Assembly (NCBI GenBank): GCA_917880885.1
Contig: OU862913.1
Coordinates: 4,650,001-4,714,000 of the forward strand
Direction of reading: 5' to 3'
Length of the DNA stretch: 64,000 nucleotides
DNA from: Limnephilus marmoratus
Lineage: Eukaryota; Arthropoda; Insecta; Trichoptera; Limnephilidae
In this document: positions 21,633-33,663 of the stretch, in pieces
How positions within the stretch are numbered: position 1 is the stretch's first letter
Layout: each line of letters opens with the position of its first letter
Made by a program: the position numbers and the translations under genes
The notes under the pieces: model-generated
Database searches by the model: none
What the model was told of the DNA's origin: nothing
The model's input: the letters and a program-made list of their open reading frames with translations, nothing else

Positions 21633-21897
21633 TTATGTCATATTCAATAATTCAATTATGCTGTGAAGCTCTTCAAATACCACTTTACTCATACGGAAGT
21701 ACATGAAGAATCGTCCGTCATCAGATTCTAGTTCCTTTACTAAAGTATGGAACTCTCCAAACATTTGTCTTTGTTTGTTAATGTTGTGGACCCAAATACT
21801 TCTCACTTTTTTTCTTTTTACGAGAATATTGATTTAACAATAATAATCGTAGCAAATCATCTTCAAATTCACTTTCAAGATATGGCAAAGCTGTCAT
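21633..21897 (-). pseudogene. Harbinger transposase N-terminal stub, copy 2
   Basis: The minus-strand counterpart of 6548-6812, starting MTALPYLESEFEDD with the same one-base shift before WVHNINKQRQMF. The nuclease domain is lacking. The shared frameshift means both copies descend from an already defective master. Confidence 0.8.
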
Positions 21898-22524
21898 CTG
21901 CTAAGAGAATCACATAAACATAACCTAAAAAATAAATGTCAAATGTGTCAAATCAAACGCGCCTGCGCACAACCACAGACCCCTTGTCACGTGGTCACAG
22001 CGACGCGTACGTACGTCTGGCCAGTGTGAACGGTACAGGAACGTTGCGTGGCGTTGCGTCTGCTCAGTATGATCCTTGCTTTATAGACCCATACAAACCG
22101 ATCATCGATCATTTATGAATTATGAGCTGGAAATTATAATTTATTACGTAACGGAGGGGTGTCAAAGTGGATTTTTAAGGGCGATTTATAAGATTTTGCG
22201 TGTGTAAGCGGGCCAGTCTCAAAATTAAAACCCATGCTCAATTGTTTAAATCTTTATTTAGTTAGTTATGTAAGTACCTAGTTATTATAAATTTTCATTC
22301 AAGTCAAAAAGGAGGGTAAAATGGTAAATTATCTTGAGCCAGACACCTGACTTCTCTTATTTTTTAAGTCGGGTGTCATATTCGTGGTAAGTAGTTATTT
22401 TAAGAATCAATTGGAGATGCTCATCCGTAAACCTTGAGCGATGTTTGTTCTTATTTATTTTCAAAACTACTACTACTACTACCGAACACTCACAGAATAA
22501 GTGCTGGATGCTTACTTTTATTTG

Positions 22525-22860
22525 GATATAACAATTTGGGAGGCGGGAATGGGTACCACCGCCCCGGGAACCTTTATTGGATAACCAACACCTCTGCCAT
22601 AGATCACCCCAAGTGGTTCGCTACGTTTGGTGATTTAGCAGGGGTGCCCGGGTTCATGGGATGAGGTATGTCTAGGCCTGATGACCAGGACACACTAAAC
22701 CCCAGATTCCTACCCACCCCTTACACCCTTTTACTTCCCAGAACTCTCCTCTCCTTCCTTTTCCTAAAAAAACCCTCCACACAGCATCCCCAAAGATGAC
22801 ATAGGCCCTCAGGGAAATTATTTTCCTCAGGGCCTACTGTGTGGACTTCATATAAAAAAA
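22525..22860 (+). mobile_element. Short poly(A) retroposon (SINE-like), copy 2
   Basis: It begins ACAATTTGGGAGGCGGG, runs through CCCCAAGTGGTTCGCTAC and CTCAGGGAAATTATTTTCCT, and ends in a run of ten A at about 22854. It is the plus-strand relative of 8158-8492, inserted within element B. Confidence 0.7.
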
Positions 22861-22929
22861 AAATATTAACAACATATTTAAAGCAATTTTTTTAGGTTAA
22901 CATTTTGGCAAGGATTAAATTTCAAACAT

Positions 22930-23790
22930 TCATTAAAAAAAGGTTTTTTCCCCTATGAGACGGCTTGCGGACTTTTAAATGTTCCGTTTGAGAACATGAA
23001 TAGTTGCAGTCGGAATATGAAAAAGGTTATTTTCACTGTCAGACGGCTTGTGGACTTCTAAATGTTCCTTTTGAGAAGATGAATAGTTGCAGTCGGAACA
23101 TAAGAAAGGTTTTTCTCCACAGTGAGTCAGCATGTGGATTTTAAATTGTCACTTTCGAGAACATGAATAGTTGCAGACGGAACATGTAAAAGGTCTTCTC
23201 CACTGTGAGACGGCTTGTGGACTTTTAAATATTCCCTTTGAGAACGTAAATAGTTGCAGTCGGAACATGAAAATGGTTTTTCTCCACTATGAGTTCACTT
23301 GTGAGTTTTTAAAGTCTCCTTTTTAGCACATAAATAATTGCAATCGGAACATACAAAAGGTTTTTTTCCACTGCGAGACGGCTTGTAGATGATATAAAAA
23401 TTGTCACTTTCGAGGACATGAATAGTTGCAGTCGGAACATGTAAAAGGTTTTCTCCACTGTGAGACGGCTTGTGGATTTTAAATTGTCACTTTATAGAAC
23501 ATGACTAGTTGCAGTCGGAACATGTAAAAGGTTTTCTCCACTGTGAGACGGCTTGTGAACTATTAAATGTTCCTTTTGAGAACATAAATAGTTGCAATCG
23601 GAACATAAGAAAGGTTTTTCTCCACATTGAATTGTGAATATTAAATTGTGACTTTCAAGAACATGAATAGTTGCAGTCAGAACACGAAAAGGGTTTTTCT
23701 CCACTATGACATGGCTTGTGGACTTTTAAATGTTCCTTTTAAGAAAAAGAATAGTTGCAGTCGGAACGTGAACATGTTTAATGGTTAAAT
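22930..23790 (-). pseudogene. Degenerate C2H2 zinc-finger array (about 10 fingers) in element B
   Basis: On the minus strand an 84-bp period encodes fingers of the type GEKPFLCSDCNYLCSQKEHL and HKPSHSGEN, recurring near 23760, 23680, 23600, 23520, 23440, 23355, 23270, 23190, 23105 and 23020. Most have stops, frameshifts or lost Cys/His codons, so no long frame remains. The linker HSGEKPF and the CxxCNYxCSQK finger body match the spliced gene at 56494-58200 closely. The array is therefore a copy of that gene family carried within a transposon. No leader exons were found beside it. Confidence 0.8.
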
Positions 23791-24301
23791 TTTTATCTAA
23801 TATAACTCCTTAGTATTTCATAACAGTAATAATTTCAATAACAATTTTAATATGGTCCATGCACTTTCTTTTTGTTTTTGGTGATTAGACTGAGATGTTA
23901 GTAGGTATTTCGATAAAGGATTACTAAACAGTGTATCGTTATCAAGTATCTGTCGCCAGGTGAGAGGTGTTTTGAAAAAGCCCATGAGGTGGTTTATTGG
24001 TTCCTTAATAAAATTAAAATTATTACTTATTGATTAAAAGATTGTTACTTATTTGAATGTTGTTCACTTTTAAATAAAAGTAGGTATTAAATGAATTTGG
24101 CGTATCGTTAAGTGACGGGTGACAGTTCACAAAATTTCGTGCTGAGTTGCCAGACGTGAAATAAGTCCCCGTTGAACGTTAGGGAAAATTGCGTTATTCC
24201 ACAGGCAACATCTACAGTAATCGGATTGACGGCGCTGCTTATGGGTTTTTCGTTTGTTGTTAAGGTTCTGCTTCGCAATAATAAAAGGGATTCGAATTAT
24301 T

Positions 24302-25066
24302 GACAAGGGAGAAGTTTTACTAAAATAATTCTAGTCATCTCCCGATTTCTTCAAATTTTTTCCGTTTTCTCCCGATTTCTCCTGATTTTTATGGCGAAAA
24401 TTCTCCCGATTTTGAAGTTTTGGTTTCGGTAACACTGCGAGAACGCTTCCAATAAAATCATGCTTTTAAATTCTACTATCAATTTATATATTAATTAACT
24501 GCTCTCAGAAATCGAGAATGGTATTCTTGTGCAGCACAAATGCAAAGCTTCACTCGGTACACAATGAATCGGTAACTTTTTGTTATATTGATAACACCAA
24601 ACTGGTTTAAATTAAACTCAATATGCGGTGTATCAAAACTACACTCAGAACATAAAAAAATGGTTTTTATTTGATTTTAGTGGTTCTTGGCACCCAGAAT
24701 GTAGTGTAGTTTTAATTCACCGCATACAAATCTGTATTCAGTGAATTAAAACTACATTCAGAACATGAAAATGGTTTTTTATATAATTCTGCCGTTACTT
24801 ACATTCTGAACAAAAAACTGGTTTTAATTGAATCTGTATGCGGTGAATTAAAACTACCTACACTCAGAACATGTAAATGTATTTTTTTTTAATTCTGGCG
24901 GCAAATACATTCTGAACACAAAACTGGTTTTAATTAAATCTGTATTCAGTGAATTAAAACTACACTCAGAAAGTGAAAATGTTTTTTTCTTTAATTTTTC
25001 CGGCACTTACATTCTGAACACAAAACTGGTTTTAATTAAATCTCTATGTGGTGAATTAAAACTACA
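24302..25066. repeat. Direct duplication of about 765 bp, copy 1
   Basis: Nearly identical to 25701-26463. It spans the right end of element B, its target duplication and the adjoining finger-like body of element A (phrases AAACTGGTTTTAATT, GTGAATTAAAACTACA and CACTCAGAACATG, every 80-110 bp). On the minus strand these decode as remnants of CSECSFNSPHTNWFCVQN-type fingers. The duplication happened after element B inserted. Confidence 0.88.
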
Positions 25067-25439
25067 TTAAAATTAAAACTAATTAATTAAAACTAGATTA
25101 CTATCAACTACTACATTATTCATAACACTCAGAACATCGGGGCGTAGGAAAATTTCGCCGTCTCCTTATTTGGGTACATCAAGCGGCGGGGGGTGGGGGG
25201 GGGGGGGGTTGTATTCGGAAATCCTATTTTTTTATTACAAGCCGGATTTTTTAATAATCACATTTGACGAGTATTCTTTCAACGAAAATCATGTTTATAA
25301 ATTCTACTCCAAAGTTGGTTGATTGATACTGCGTTAGAGTCCCCAAATAATAGTTACACATGCAATAATCAATTTCTCAGAATTTTACAGAATTATGTAA
25401 CTCAAATGTAAAACTTCACTCGATGTACGATGAATCTGC

Positions 25440-25700
25440 AACTCGTTATTTAATTTATCGTTGTATTCTGAACACAAAACCAGTTTGTATGCGGTGAATT
25501 AAAACTACACTCAGAACATGAAAATGGTTTTTCTTTAATTCTGGATTTAAATAAATAGTCTGCAACTAGAATTTTATATTTAAATAAATGAAGACAATAT
25601 AAGTGAAACTCAATCGAAAATCTGGAAACAGAAAAACATATTGACACCTCTGGGACTCGAACCCAGGACCTCTTGCTTTCCGGGCTTGCTTTGCCGGAAC
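25440..25700 (-). pseudogene. Finger remnant plus tRNA-like fragment
   Basis: 25540-25450 on the minus strand reads RIKEKPFSCSECSFNSPHTN, one recognisable C2H2 finger start. At about 25635-25690 the minus strand carries GGTCCTGGGTTCGAGTCCCA, a good tRNA B-box/T-arm sequence without a complete cloverleaf. That suggests a truncated tRNA-derived SINE. Confidence 0.5.
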
Positions 25701-26463
25701 ATGACAAGGGAGAAGTTTTACTAAAATAATTCTAGTCATCTCCCGATTTCTTCAAATTTTTTCCGTTTTCTCCCGATTTCTCCTGATTTTTATGGCGAAA
25801 ATTCTCCCGATTTTGAAGTTTTGGTTTCGGTAACACTGCGAGAACGCTTCCAATAAAATCATGCTTTTAAATTCTACTATCAATTTATATATTAATTAAC
25901 TGCTCTCAGAAATCGAGAATGGTATTCTTGTGCAGCACAAATGCAAAGCTTCACTCGGTACACAATGAATCGGTAACTTTTTGTTATATTGATAACACCA
26001 AACTGGTTTAAATTAAACTCAATATGCGGTGTATCAAAACTACACTCAGAACATAAAAAAATGGTTTTTATTTGATTTTAGTGGTTCTTGGCACCCAGAA
26101 TGTAGTGTAGTTTTAATTCACCGCATACAAATCTGTATTCAGTGAATTAAAACTACATTCAGAACATGAAAATGGTTTTTTATATAATTCTGCCGTTACT
26201 TACATTCTGAACAAAAAACTGGTTTTAATTGAATCTGTATGCGGTGAATTAAAACTACCTACACTCAGAACATGTAAATGTATTTTTTTTTAATTCTGGC
26301 GGCAAATACATTCTGAACACAAAACTGGTTTTAATTAAATCTGTATTCAGTGAATTAAAACTACACTCAGAAAGTGAAAATGTTTTTTTCTTTAATTTTT
26401 CCGGCACTTACATTCTGAACACAAAACTGGTTTTAATAAAATCTGTATGTGGTGAATTAAAAT
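25701..26463. repeat. Direct duplication, copy 2
   Basis: Second copy of 24302-25066, including the right terminus of element B at about 25838. By eye only a few bases differ near the right end, so the duplication is recent compared with the finger decay inside it. Confidence 0.88.
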
Positions 26464-26478
26464 TCATCAATCCATAGG

Positions 26479-26834
26479 TGTCTGAAATTAGCCAGGACTC
26501 ACACCTCTCGAGAGCCACGTAAAAACATTAGGTGAGAACTCTCATAGTTAGTTAGCTAAATTATCAACAGATGTCCGGAAGGTACAAGGCTGTGACCAGC
26601 CAAGGAGATTTTTTCTATAAATGGCGGTTTTTTAAAGGGATCTACCTCTTTCCTCTTCGTCGCTTCGCTGAAACTACATCTAATTACTAACTCCTTGGTC
26701 TGTCTCGGGTAGTTTTGTATCTTCCGATTATAAAAAATGTAATTGGAAATAGAACGAAATAAATCAAGAGTTCCTTAGAATTTGTCCTGAAGATGAGTCT
26801 TTATTTTACCGGTTCCTTACCTTAAAACTTTACA
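26479..26834 (+). repeat. 5' LTR of the BEL/Pao element
   Basis: TG...CA bounded. A TATAAATGG sequence at about 26615 may act as the TATA element, and AATAAA lies near 26758. It contains a roughly 20-bp segment absent from the 3' LTR. Confidence 0.92.
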
Positions 26835-27416
26835 TATGATCCTACGAGCCGGATAGTTTAACGCGAGTGATTAAATTAATAAAAAAGAACCAACAATGAA
26901 GAAGGAACCAGAAATGCAGCCAGAATCCATCAAGCAGATTCCAGCATCCAGAAGACATCACGATAAAAAGGGCAAGTGACCAATCCATTCCATACTACCC
27001 ACCTTACCATAAAAATCCTAAAAAAAAAAGAAAGCAAAAAATTTAATGACATCAATATTGTGCATTTCTCATAAAAAAAATTGTTGCAAGCCGGTATGAA
27101 CAAGTTTACAAAAAATAAGACGACATTGCAGCCGGCAATTAGATTATCGCAAAAAACTACAACAATGTTATAAATTCCGGGATTAAAAGAAACTTTTTCA
27201 GAAATAATTATTCAAATTAACCGCGAAGCCGATAAAACAGTTTGTTGCTAATAATACTCTATGGGCGAAATTTAACGGCTTGTCGATTATCGCAGATCGT
27301 GTTGTGACGGATTGAGAAGTTGTCAGTGTTTATTACAGTGTTTATTAGTTTTAAACGGTTATTGTGATAAAATAATTGGATAACTCTGTAAATTGTAAGT
27401 ACCTGATTTGATAAAA

Positions 27417-30400
27417 ATGGATTTAAAAACGCTAATCGGTAAAAGGGGAATCTGTAAGGGGAAAGTCACGAGATTCAGAGAATTTTTAAACAAAATTTCG
27501 TTGACACAAAGTGAACTAGGATTACGTATAAAACATTTCGAGCTTTTAATGGATCAATTCGAGGAAATTCAGGATAAAATTGAAGCCTTATCTCCCGATG
27601 AGGGAGATCAAGAAAGGGCGAGCTTTGAAAACGATTATTTTGATGTTTTATCCAACGCTAAAGAGAGGTTAGGTTCGGACCATTCCGCAGGCAAAACAAA
27701 CAACAACATTAAACTGCCGATAATAGAGTTACCAAAATTTAAGGGTGATTACTGCGAATGGATAGAATTCCGAGATGCGTTTATATCTTTAGTAGACAGT
27801 AATTCTAACCTAGATGCCGTTCAAAAATTTTATTATTTGCGTTCTTGTCTAAAAGGGGAAGCGCTTAAGCTTATAACAGCATTGCCAATGCAAGTTGACA
27901 ACTATTTAATGGCCTGGGAGATGCTCACGGACAGATACGAAAACTCAAAAATAATTATAAATAATCATGTAAACGCGTTGTTTAAATTACCGGACTTAAA
28001 AGCAGAAAATCACGTCGCAATAAGAAGCCTATTGGACGAGGCACAGTTGCATTTAAAATCGCTAAATAAATTAAATATAGCTACAAAAAATTGGGATGTA
28101 GTATTGATTTATTTGTTATCAAACAAGCTAGATTCAAATACAAGGGCTCATTTGGAACAATACCCAACAAAAAACAATCTACCTACCTACGAAGAATTTA
28201 TTAAATGTTTGTATACAAGGGCCCAAGTATTAGAGGCCTCATCAAATAACGAAAAAAGAATTAATCCGGGAAAAACGAATCCGCATAATTATAAAAAGGA
28301 AGCTATGGTTTCATTTTCTGCACAAAAATTAAAATGTTTACATTGCAACGATAATCATAAGATTTATTATTGCCGCAAATTTTTGGAATTGAAGCCAAAA
28401 GAACGAATTGATAAAATACACAAATTAGGCGCTTGTTTAAAATGTTTAAACTTCGGTCATAAATTAAAGGATTGCAAATCAAAATTTAATTGCCGTAAAT
28501 GCGATGGCGTAAATCACAATACGTTACTTCATTTTAAACAAGAGGAGGAATCAAAACACGAAAGGGCATCAACATCTTCCGCGAAGGAAGCGCCTTTGGT
28601 AACAAATCATGCCGCGAAGGTAGAACCAAATTTCGTGTTATTGTCCACTGCCATCATCAACATAAAGGACGATGCCGGACAATCAATTCAAGCAAGAGCT
28701 CTATTAGATTCTGGGGCACAAACTAATTTTATAAGTAAGGAATTTGCAAAGAAATTGAAATCAAAAGAGAAAAGGGTCAACATTCCTGTTACGGGAATCC
28801 ACAATAAGATTTTAAATATAAAATATAAAGTGGAATTCAATATAACTTCAAGCTATTCTGAATATAAAAGGAATATAGAATGCCTGATAATACCTGAAGT
28901 GACCAGTAACCTGCCACAAATTTCCTTTCAGAGAAAAGACGCGGGGATCCCTAGCGGTCTCCAATTAGCAGATCCGAACTTCAACATTACCAGCCCGATA
29001 GATCTGCTACTGGGAGCGGAGGTGTTCTGGGAAGTCTTGCATACCGATCGAATGAGAATTGGAGATGCTGGACTCACGCTACAAAGGACCGAGCTAGGAT
29101 GGCTTGTCGCTGGACCTATCTCCACTCCGAAACCAAAAAGGCCAGTAAATTCCTGTAATTTATCCTTAAATTTATTGCATAAGCAATTAGAAAGCTTTTG
29201 GAAAATAGAAGAACTAGCTCCTGTAAAACATAGAAGCTACGAAGAAAGAGCATGTGAAGAGAGCTTCTTACGCACGCATGAAAGAGATGAGAAAGGACGT
29301 TTTGCGGTAAGATTACCGCTGCGGCCCAATATTAATCAAATGGGTGAAACCCTAAAGGTGGCTGAAAAAAGATTCTATAATATGGAAAAAAAATTTCTTG
29401 CCAATAAGGACCTGATGCTAGATTATAAAAAATTCATGAAAGAGTATCAGGAATTGGGGCATATGACGCTGTGCGAAGCACCGCCAAAAGATAAAATTTG
29501 TTATTATTTGCCACACCATGCAGTGATGAAGGAGTCTAGCACGACAACCAAAACCAGGGTCGTGTTTGACGGATCAGCCAAGTCATCAACCGGTATATCA
29601 TTAAACGACGCCCTCATGGTAGGGCCAGTTTTACAAAAGGATTTATGTGCGCAATTATTATTTTTCAGAAAGCACCAGTATGCAATAACCGCCGACATCG
29701 AGAAGATGTATCGTCAAATATTGGTGCAGCCTGAGGATAGAGATTTGCAGCGCATAGTCTGGAGGGACTCTCCGGAAGAAGAAATCCGACACTATCAACT
29801 CAATACTGTCACCTACGGTTTGGGACCATCATCCTTTCTGGCTACCAGATGCTTGGAACAGTTAGGAACAGAAAATCAAGAAGCATACAGAAAGGTCAGT
29901 CGCATCCTCAAATACAACTTTTATATGGATGATTTGATAACTGGCGACGAAAATGAGGCAGATTGTCTCACTATTAAGCAACAGTTGAGCAGCATTTTGG
30001 CATCTGCTGGCATGAATTTACGAAAATGGCGATCAAATTTACCCTCTATAAGTTCGAAACCAGAGAGTGATACAGATATGATTATTACTGATAACCCCAA
30101 GGAAAAGAAAATTCTAGGGTTGTCATGGAATAATCAGCAGGACTATTTTCAGTACATTGTAGAGCCCTTAGAAGCCTGCGTTAAAAGCAAACGCCAAATG
30201 TTATCATGTATCGCCTCTACCTTTGACCCATTGGGACTGATAGGGCCAATAACTTTAGTCGCAAAACTGATAATGCAAGGTTTGTGGCAAACTAAGATTC
30301 AGTGGGACGAAGATGTTCCATCTGAACAGATGAATGCGTGGAATTCATACATAAATGAATTACCTCTTTTAAATAATTTAAAAATACCGAGAAAGGTAAT

Positions 30401-32702
30401 TTGCAAACTTCAAGTTAAACTGCATCTGCATGGTTTCTGTGACGCCTCGGAGAGGGCCTATGCAGCATGTATATATATAGTGTCTACTGATGAATCGGGA
30501 AACACAACTTCTTATTTAGTCACATCAAAATCAAGGGTGGCACCGTTGAAAAGCATATCACTACCAAAGCTGGAGCTTTGTGGTGCTGTTTTACTCACAA
30601 AATTAGTGAACTATGTCAAAATAGCTATGAACTTAAATGAAATAGATACAACCTACTGGTGCGATTCCATGATAACGCTATTCTGGATTCGTGGACAGCC
30701 AGCAAGGTGGAACACATTTGTGGCCAATAGGGTAGCTGAAATCCAAGAGTCCAGTCAACTCGCACAATGGAAACACGTAAGATCGGAGGATAATGCGGCG
30801 GACGTTTTATCCAGAGGCGCGACGGTGTCGCAGCTACTAAAGTCTGACATTTGGTGGCATGGACCCACCTGGTTGATTTCAGGCGATTACCCGATTACCA
30901 GCAGTGAAGTTACGCCGTTGGATCTACCAGAAGAAAGATTAAAACTAAATTTAATTTCAGCCGTAAAACAGGATTGGGAAATATTTTCCAGATACTCTTG
31001 CTTAACCAAATTGCAAAGGGTGACAGCTTATATTTTAAGATTTATATTTAATTGCAGAAATTCCTTGTCCAGGCGTAGCGGAGCACTAACTGTTTACGAA
31101 TTGGAGAATTCACTTCACTTATTAATATCTCGTGCACAATGTTTTGCATTCCCCGAAGAGACGAGGGCCTTACAAGCCGGGGTAAATGTAAAGAATAGTA
31201 GTAGGTTAAAGTCATTAAATCCTTATTTGTTTAAGGATTTAATCCGGGTGGGGGGTAGGTTGTCCAACGGAAAAATGATATCGGAAAGCCAACAGCACCC
31301 CATAGTACTTTTTTTTTTTTTTTTTTTTTACAGTGATTACCACACAAGAATCTCAACTGCTCCCGTCTGGAGCCAGTGAGACTATGGCATCCCCAATTGG
31401 GGTATGTTGTGAGGCTGAAGGTAGTGGGGAGGGGAAGGAGGTGGGGAAGAGGAAGGTTGGGAAGTACCTGGCTATTCAGATCTGGTCACTAAACACGGCT
31501 AAAGCCTACTACCATCACACCATAAACTAAGTGAGCTTATTGTCAGGCACTACCATTATTTATATTTACATGCAGGAACGCAGGCATTGTTAGCATTATT
31601 AAGAATGAAATACTGGCTGATTATGGGTAAAAATTTAATTAAAAAGGTTCTCAGATACTGTATTATATGTTTTAGATGTAACCCGAAAACAGAGCAACAA
31701 CTGATGGCGGACATACCTGCCGAACGAATAACGGAAGGTCGCGCATTTCAATCATCAGGCGTGGATTTCTGCGGCCCCATTTTGATCAAATCAGGTGTTA
31801 GCCGTAAGACTCACAGCGTAAAATCTTATATATGTCTATTTATATGTATGGTAACCAAAGCAATACATCTGGAACTAGTAATGTCTTTAAGCACTGATAG
31901 CTTCTTAAATGCGTTTAAACGTTTCATCTCGCGAAGAGGGAAACCCAGTAAAATGTTTTCAGATAACGCCACTAATTTTAAGGGCGCGAATAATGAATTA
32001 AGGGAAATATATGAATTTTTGGAAAATTCAAATAAAAAAATTGATAAATACTTAGCCAATTTATCTATTCGCTGGAAATTCATACCAGCAAGGGCCCCGC
32101 ACTTCGGGGGACTTTGGGAGGCAGGGATCAAATCAGTAAAATATCATTTGAAAAGGGTAGCAAACGTTTCACTATTAACATATGAGGAATTCAGTACTGT
32201 ATTATGTCAAATTGAATCATGCTTGAATTCCCGTCCCCTCTGTCCGCTGTCCAATGACCCCAAAGACCTAAAACCTCTCAGTCCTGGTCACTTTCTCATT
32301 GGAACGAGTTTAGCAGCGATCCCGGAGCAGAATTTGCAGAATGTAGCAGTCAATAGATTGAATCGTTACCAAAAATTAAACCAACTAATACAGTCTTTTT
32401 GGTCGAGGTGGCGCAAAGAATACTTGGCTGAGCTGCAGACCCGGACGAAATGGACTGGCAACAACCAAAGGCAGCTGCAACCAGGCCAGATGGTCATTCT
32501 GAAGGAAGACAACGAACCTCCTTGTTTTTGGAGGCTAGGACGAGTGCACGCTGTACATCCCGGGCCTGATGGAAGAGTACGAGTGGCTACCATCATCACA
32601 GCACAGGGAACGGTCCAGAGGGCAATATCAAAACTATGCCTGCTTCCAATTGAGGACAACAAATGTGAAGACCATCTACCCGAAATGGACCAGGGAGAAT
32701 AA
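27417..32702 (+). pseudogene. BEL/Pao gag-pol polyprotein, interrupted by a retroposon
   Basis: The ATG at 27417 opens MDLKTLIGKRGICKGKVTRF. Gag (DUF1759-type, LPIIELPKFKGDYCEWIEFR) covers residues 90-200. CCHC knuckles are near residues 305-365 (CLKCLNFGHKLKDC, CRKCDGVNH). The aspartic protease is at about 430 (ALLDSGAQTNF). The reverse transcriptase carries FYMDD at about 835. The Peptidase_A17/RNase-H-like region is at about 1006 (HGFCDASERAYAA). After the 31309-31510 insertion, the frame resumes with the HKLSELIV zinc-binding stretch, integrase FSDNATNFKGANNEL and HFGGLWEAGIKSVK, then the DUF5641 tail. Apart from the insertion, which adds stops, the frame is intact over about 1,690 codons. 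Confidence 0.93.
31309..31510 (-). mobile_element. Short poly(A) retroposon inside BEL/Pao pol
   Basis: A run of about 20 T at 31309-31329 (poly(A) on minus) precedes about 180 bp of G/A-rich sequence. The host frame reads ...HPIVL before it and PSHHKLSELIV after it, so excision restores the reading. Stops inside it end the upstream frame at 31379. No A/B boxes were found; it is a different family from 8158-8492. Confidence 0.75.
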
Positions 32703-33326
32703 GAAGCGACCCAGTAGCGCCAACACAGTGTGGCGCCCCCAAGCAAGACATAATAACCAAGTTCTATAACCAGACTTTAAATTAATAAAAAGTACAAATT
32801 AAAGCGAAAAACAATAAAAAATTAATGAAAAAATGCAAATAAAAGTGTAAAACAATAAAAAGGCAAAATGAATAAAGGTGGTGGAGGTCGTGACCTCTTG
32901 TGAAACTCGTGTAAAAAGAAAAACCAGATTGAGTGAAAATTAAAGGTTATAAGCTAACCAAAATAATAATAATAATAAAAAAAAAAACACTGCAAGTGCC
33001 CACATATATTTAATGTTAGACATTTAATAATATTTACAATAAAATTGGCTGTCCTGGAAGGAAGACTTGGTCCCGTCCTCATTGTATTGTGTTTGTCCTA
33101 AAATTGAATGTGTAATTTATTGTTATAACTCATTGATTTAATTTTTAACTTTGAATTTTTAGCTAGAGCATGTAAATATGAATTTTTTAATTGCACAATT
33201 TAATCTGGGGTGAAATAGATAAAGTTTAAAAAAATTGTGAGCTATTTTTAGTATTATAAGTAGTATATTTTTGTTCATTTTAGTTTAATAAAAAACTCAA
33301 TCCTCACCGTTTTTTGGCTGGGAATA

Positions 33327-33663
33327 TGTCTGAAATTAGCCAGGACTCACACCTCTCGAGAGCCACGTAAAAACATTAGGTGAGAACTCTCATAGTTAGT
33401 TAGCTAAATTATCAACAGATGTCCGGAAGGTACAAGGCTGTGACCAGCCAAGGAGATTTTTTCTATAAATGGCGGTTTTTTAAAGGGATCTACCTCTTTC
33501 CTCTTGGTCTAATTACTAACTCCTTGGTCTGTCTCGGGTAGTTTTGTATCTTCCGATTATAAAAAATGTAATTGGAAATAGAACGAAATAAATCAAGAGT
33601 TCCTTAGAATTTGTCCTGAAGATGAGTCTTTATTTTACCGGTTCCTTACCTTAAAACTTTACA
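33327..33663 (+). repeat. 3' LTR of the BEL/Pao element
   Basis: Matches the 5' LTR base for base apart from the indel of about 20 bp. It is followed directly by the second ATAGG target duplication. Confidence 0.92.

Larger units (their letters stand above)
21094..22080. mobile_element. PIF/Harbinger deletion derivative (987 bp), copy 2
   Basis: Inverted relative to copy 1 at 6365-7351, the same length and nearly identical, with TTA on both sides (21091-21093 and 22081-22083). It contains the same MADF stub (plus, 21412-21540) and transposase stub (minus, 21897-21633) with the same frameshift. The differing flanks show two separate insertions rather than a duplication of flanking DNA. Confidence 0.92.
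20843..24437. mobile_element. TIR element B (3595 bp), 8-bp duplication CGAGAACG
   Basis: Left end CAGTGTTACCGAAGCTCCCG; right end is the inverse of CAGTGTTACCGAAACC, with repeated CTCCCGATTT phrases inside both ends (20860-20935; 24338-24412). CGAGAACG flanks both sides (20835-20842 and 24438-24445). It carries a 987-bp Harbinger copy, a short poly(A) retroposon and a degenerate C2H2 finger array. CAG-type ends with an 8-bp duplication indicate hAT. No transposase was recognised, so it is non-autonomous. Confidence 0.88.
26479..33663 (+). mobile_element. BEL/Pao LTR retrotransposon, complete (7185 bp)
   Basis: 5' LTR 26479-26834 (356 bp) and 3' LTR 33327-33663 (337 bp) both run TGTCTGAAATTAG...ACTTTACA. 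ATAGG flanks both outer ends (26474-26478 and 33664-33668). The LTRs are almost identical except that the 3' LTR lacks about 20 bp after CTCTTTCCTCTT. Between them one long gag-pol frame has the BEL/Pao domain order. A short retroposon in the integrase part breaks it. The 5' LTR carries a TATAAATGG box at about 26615. It inserted within element A. Confidence 0.95.

Noticed and set aside
32366..32746. Minus-strand 126-codon frame
   Set aside because: Antisense shadow of the well-supported BEL/Pao integrase C-terminal region.
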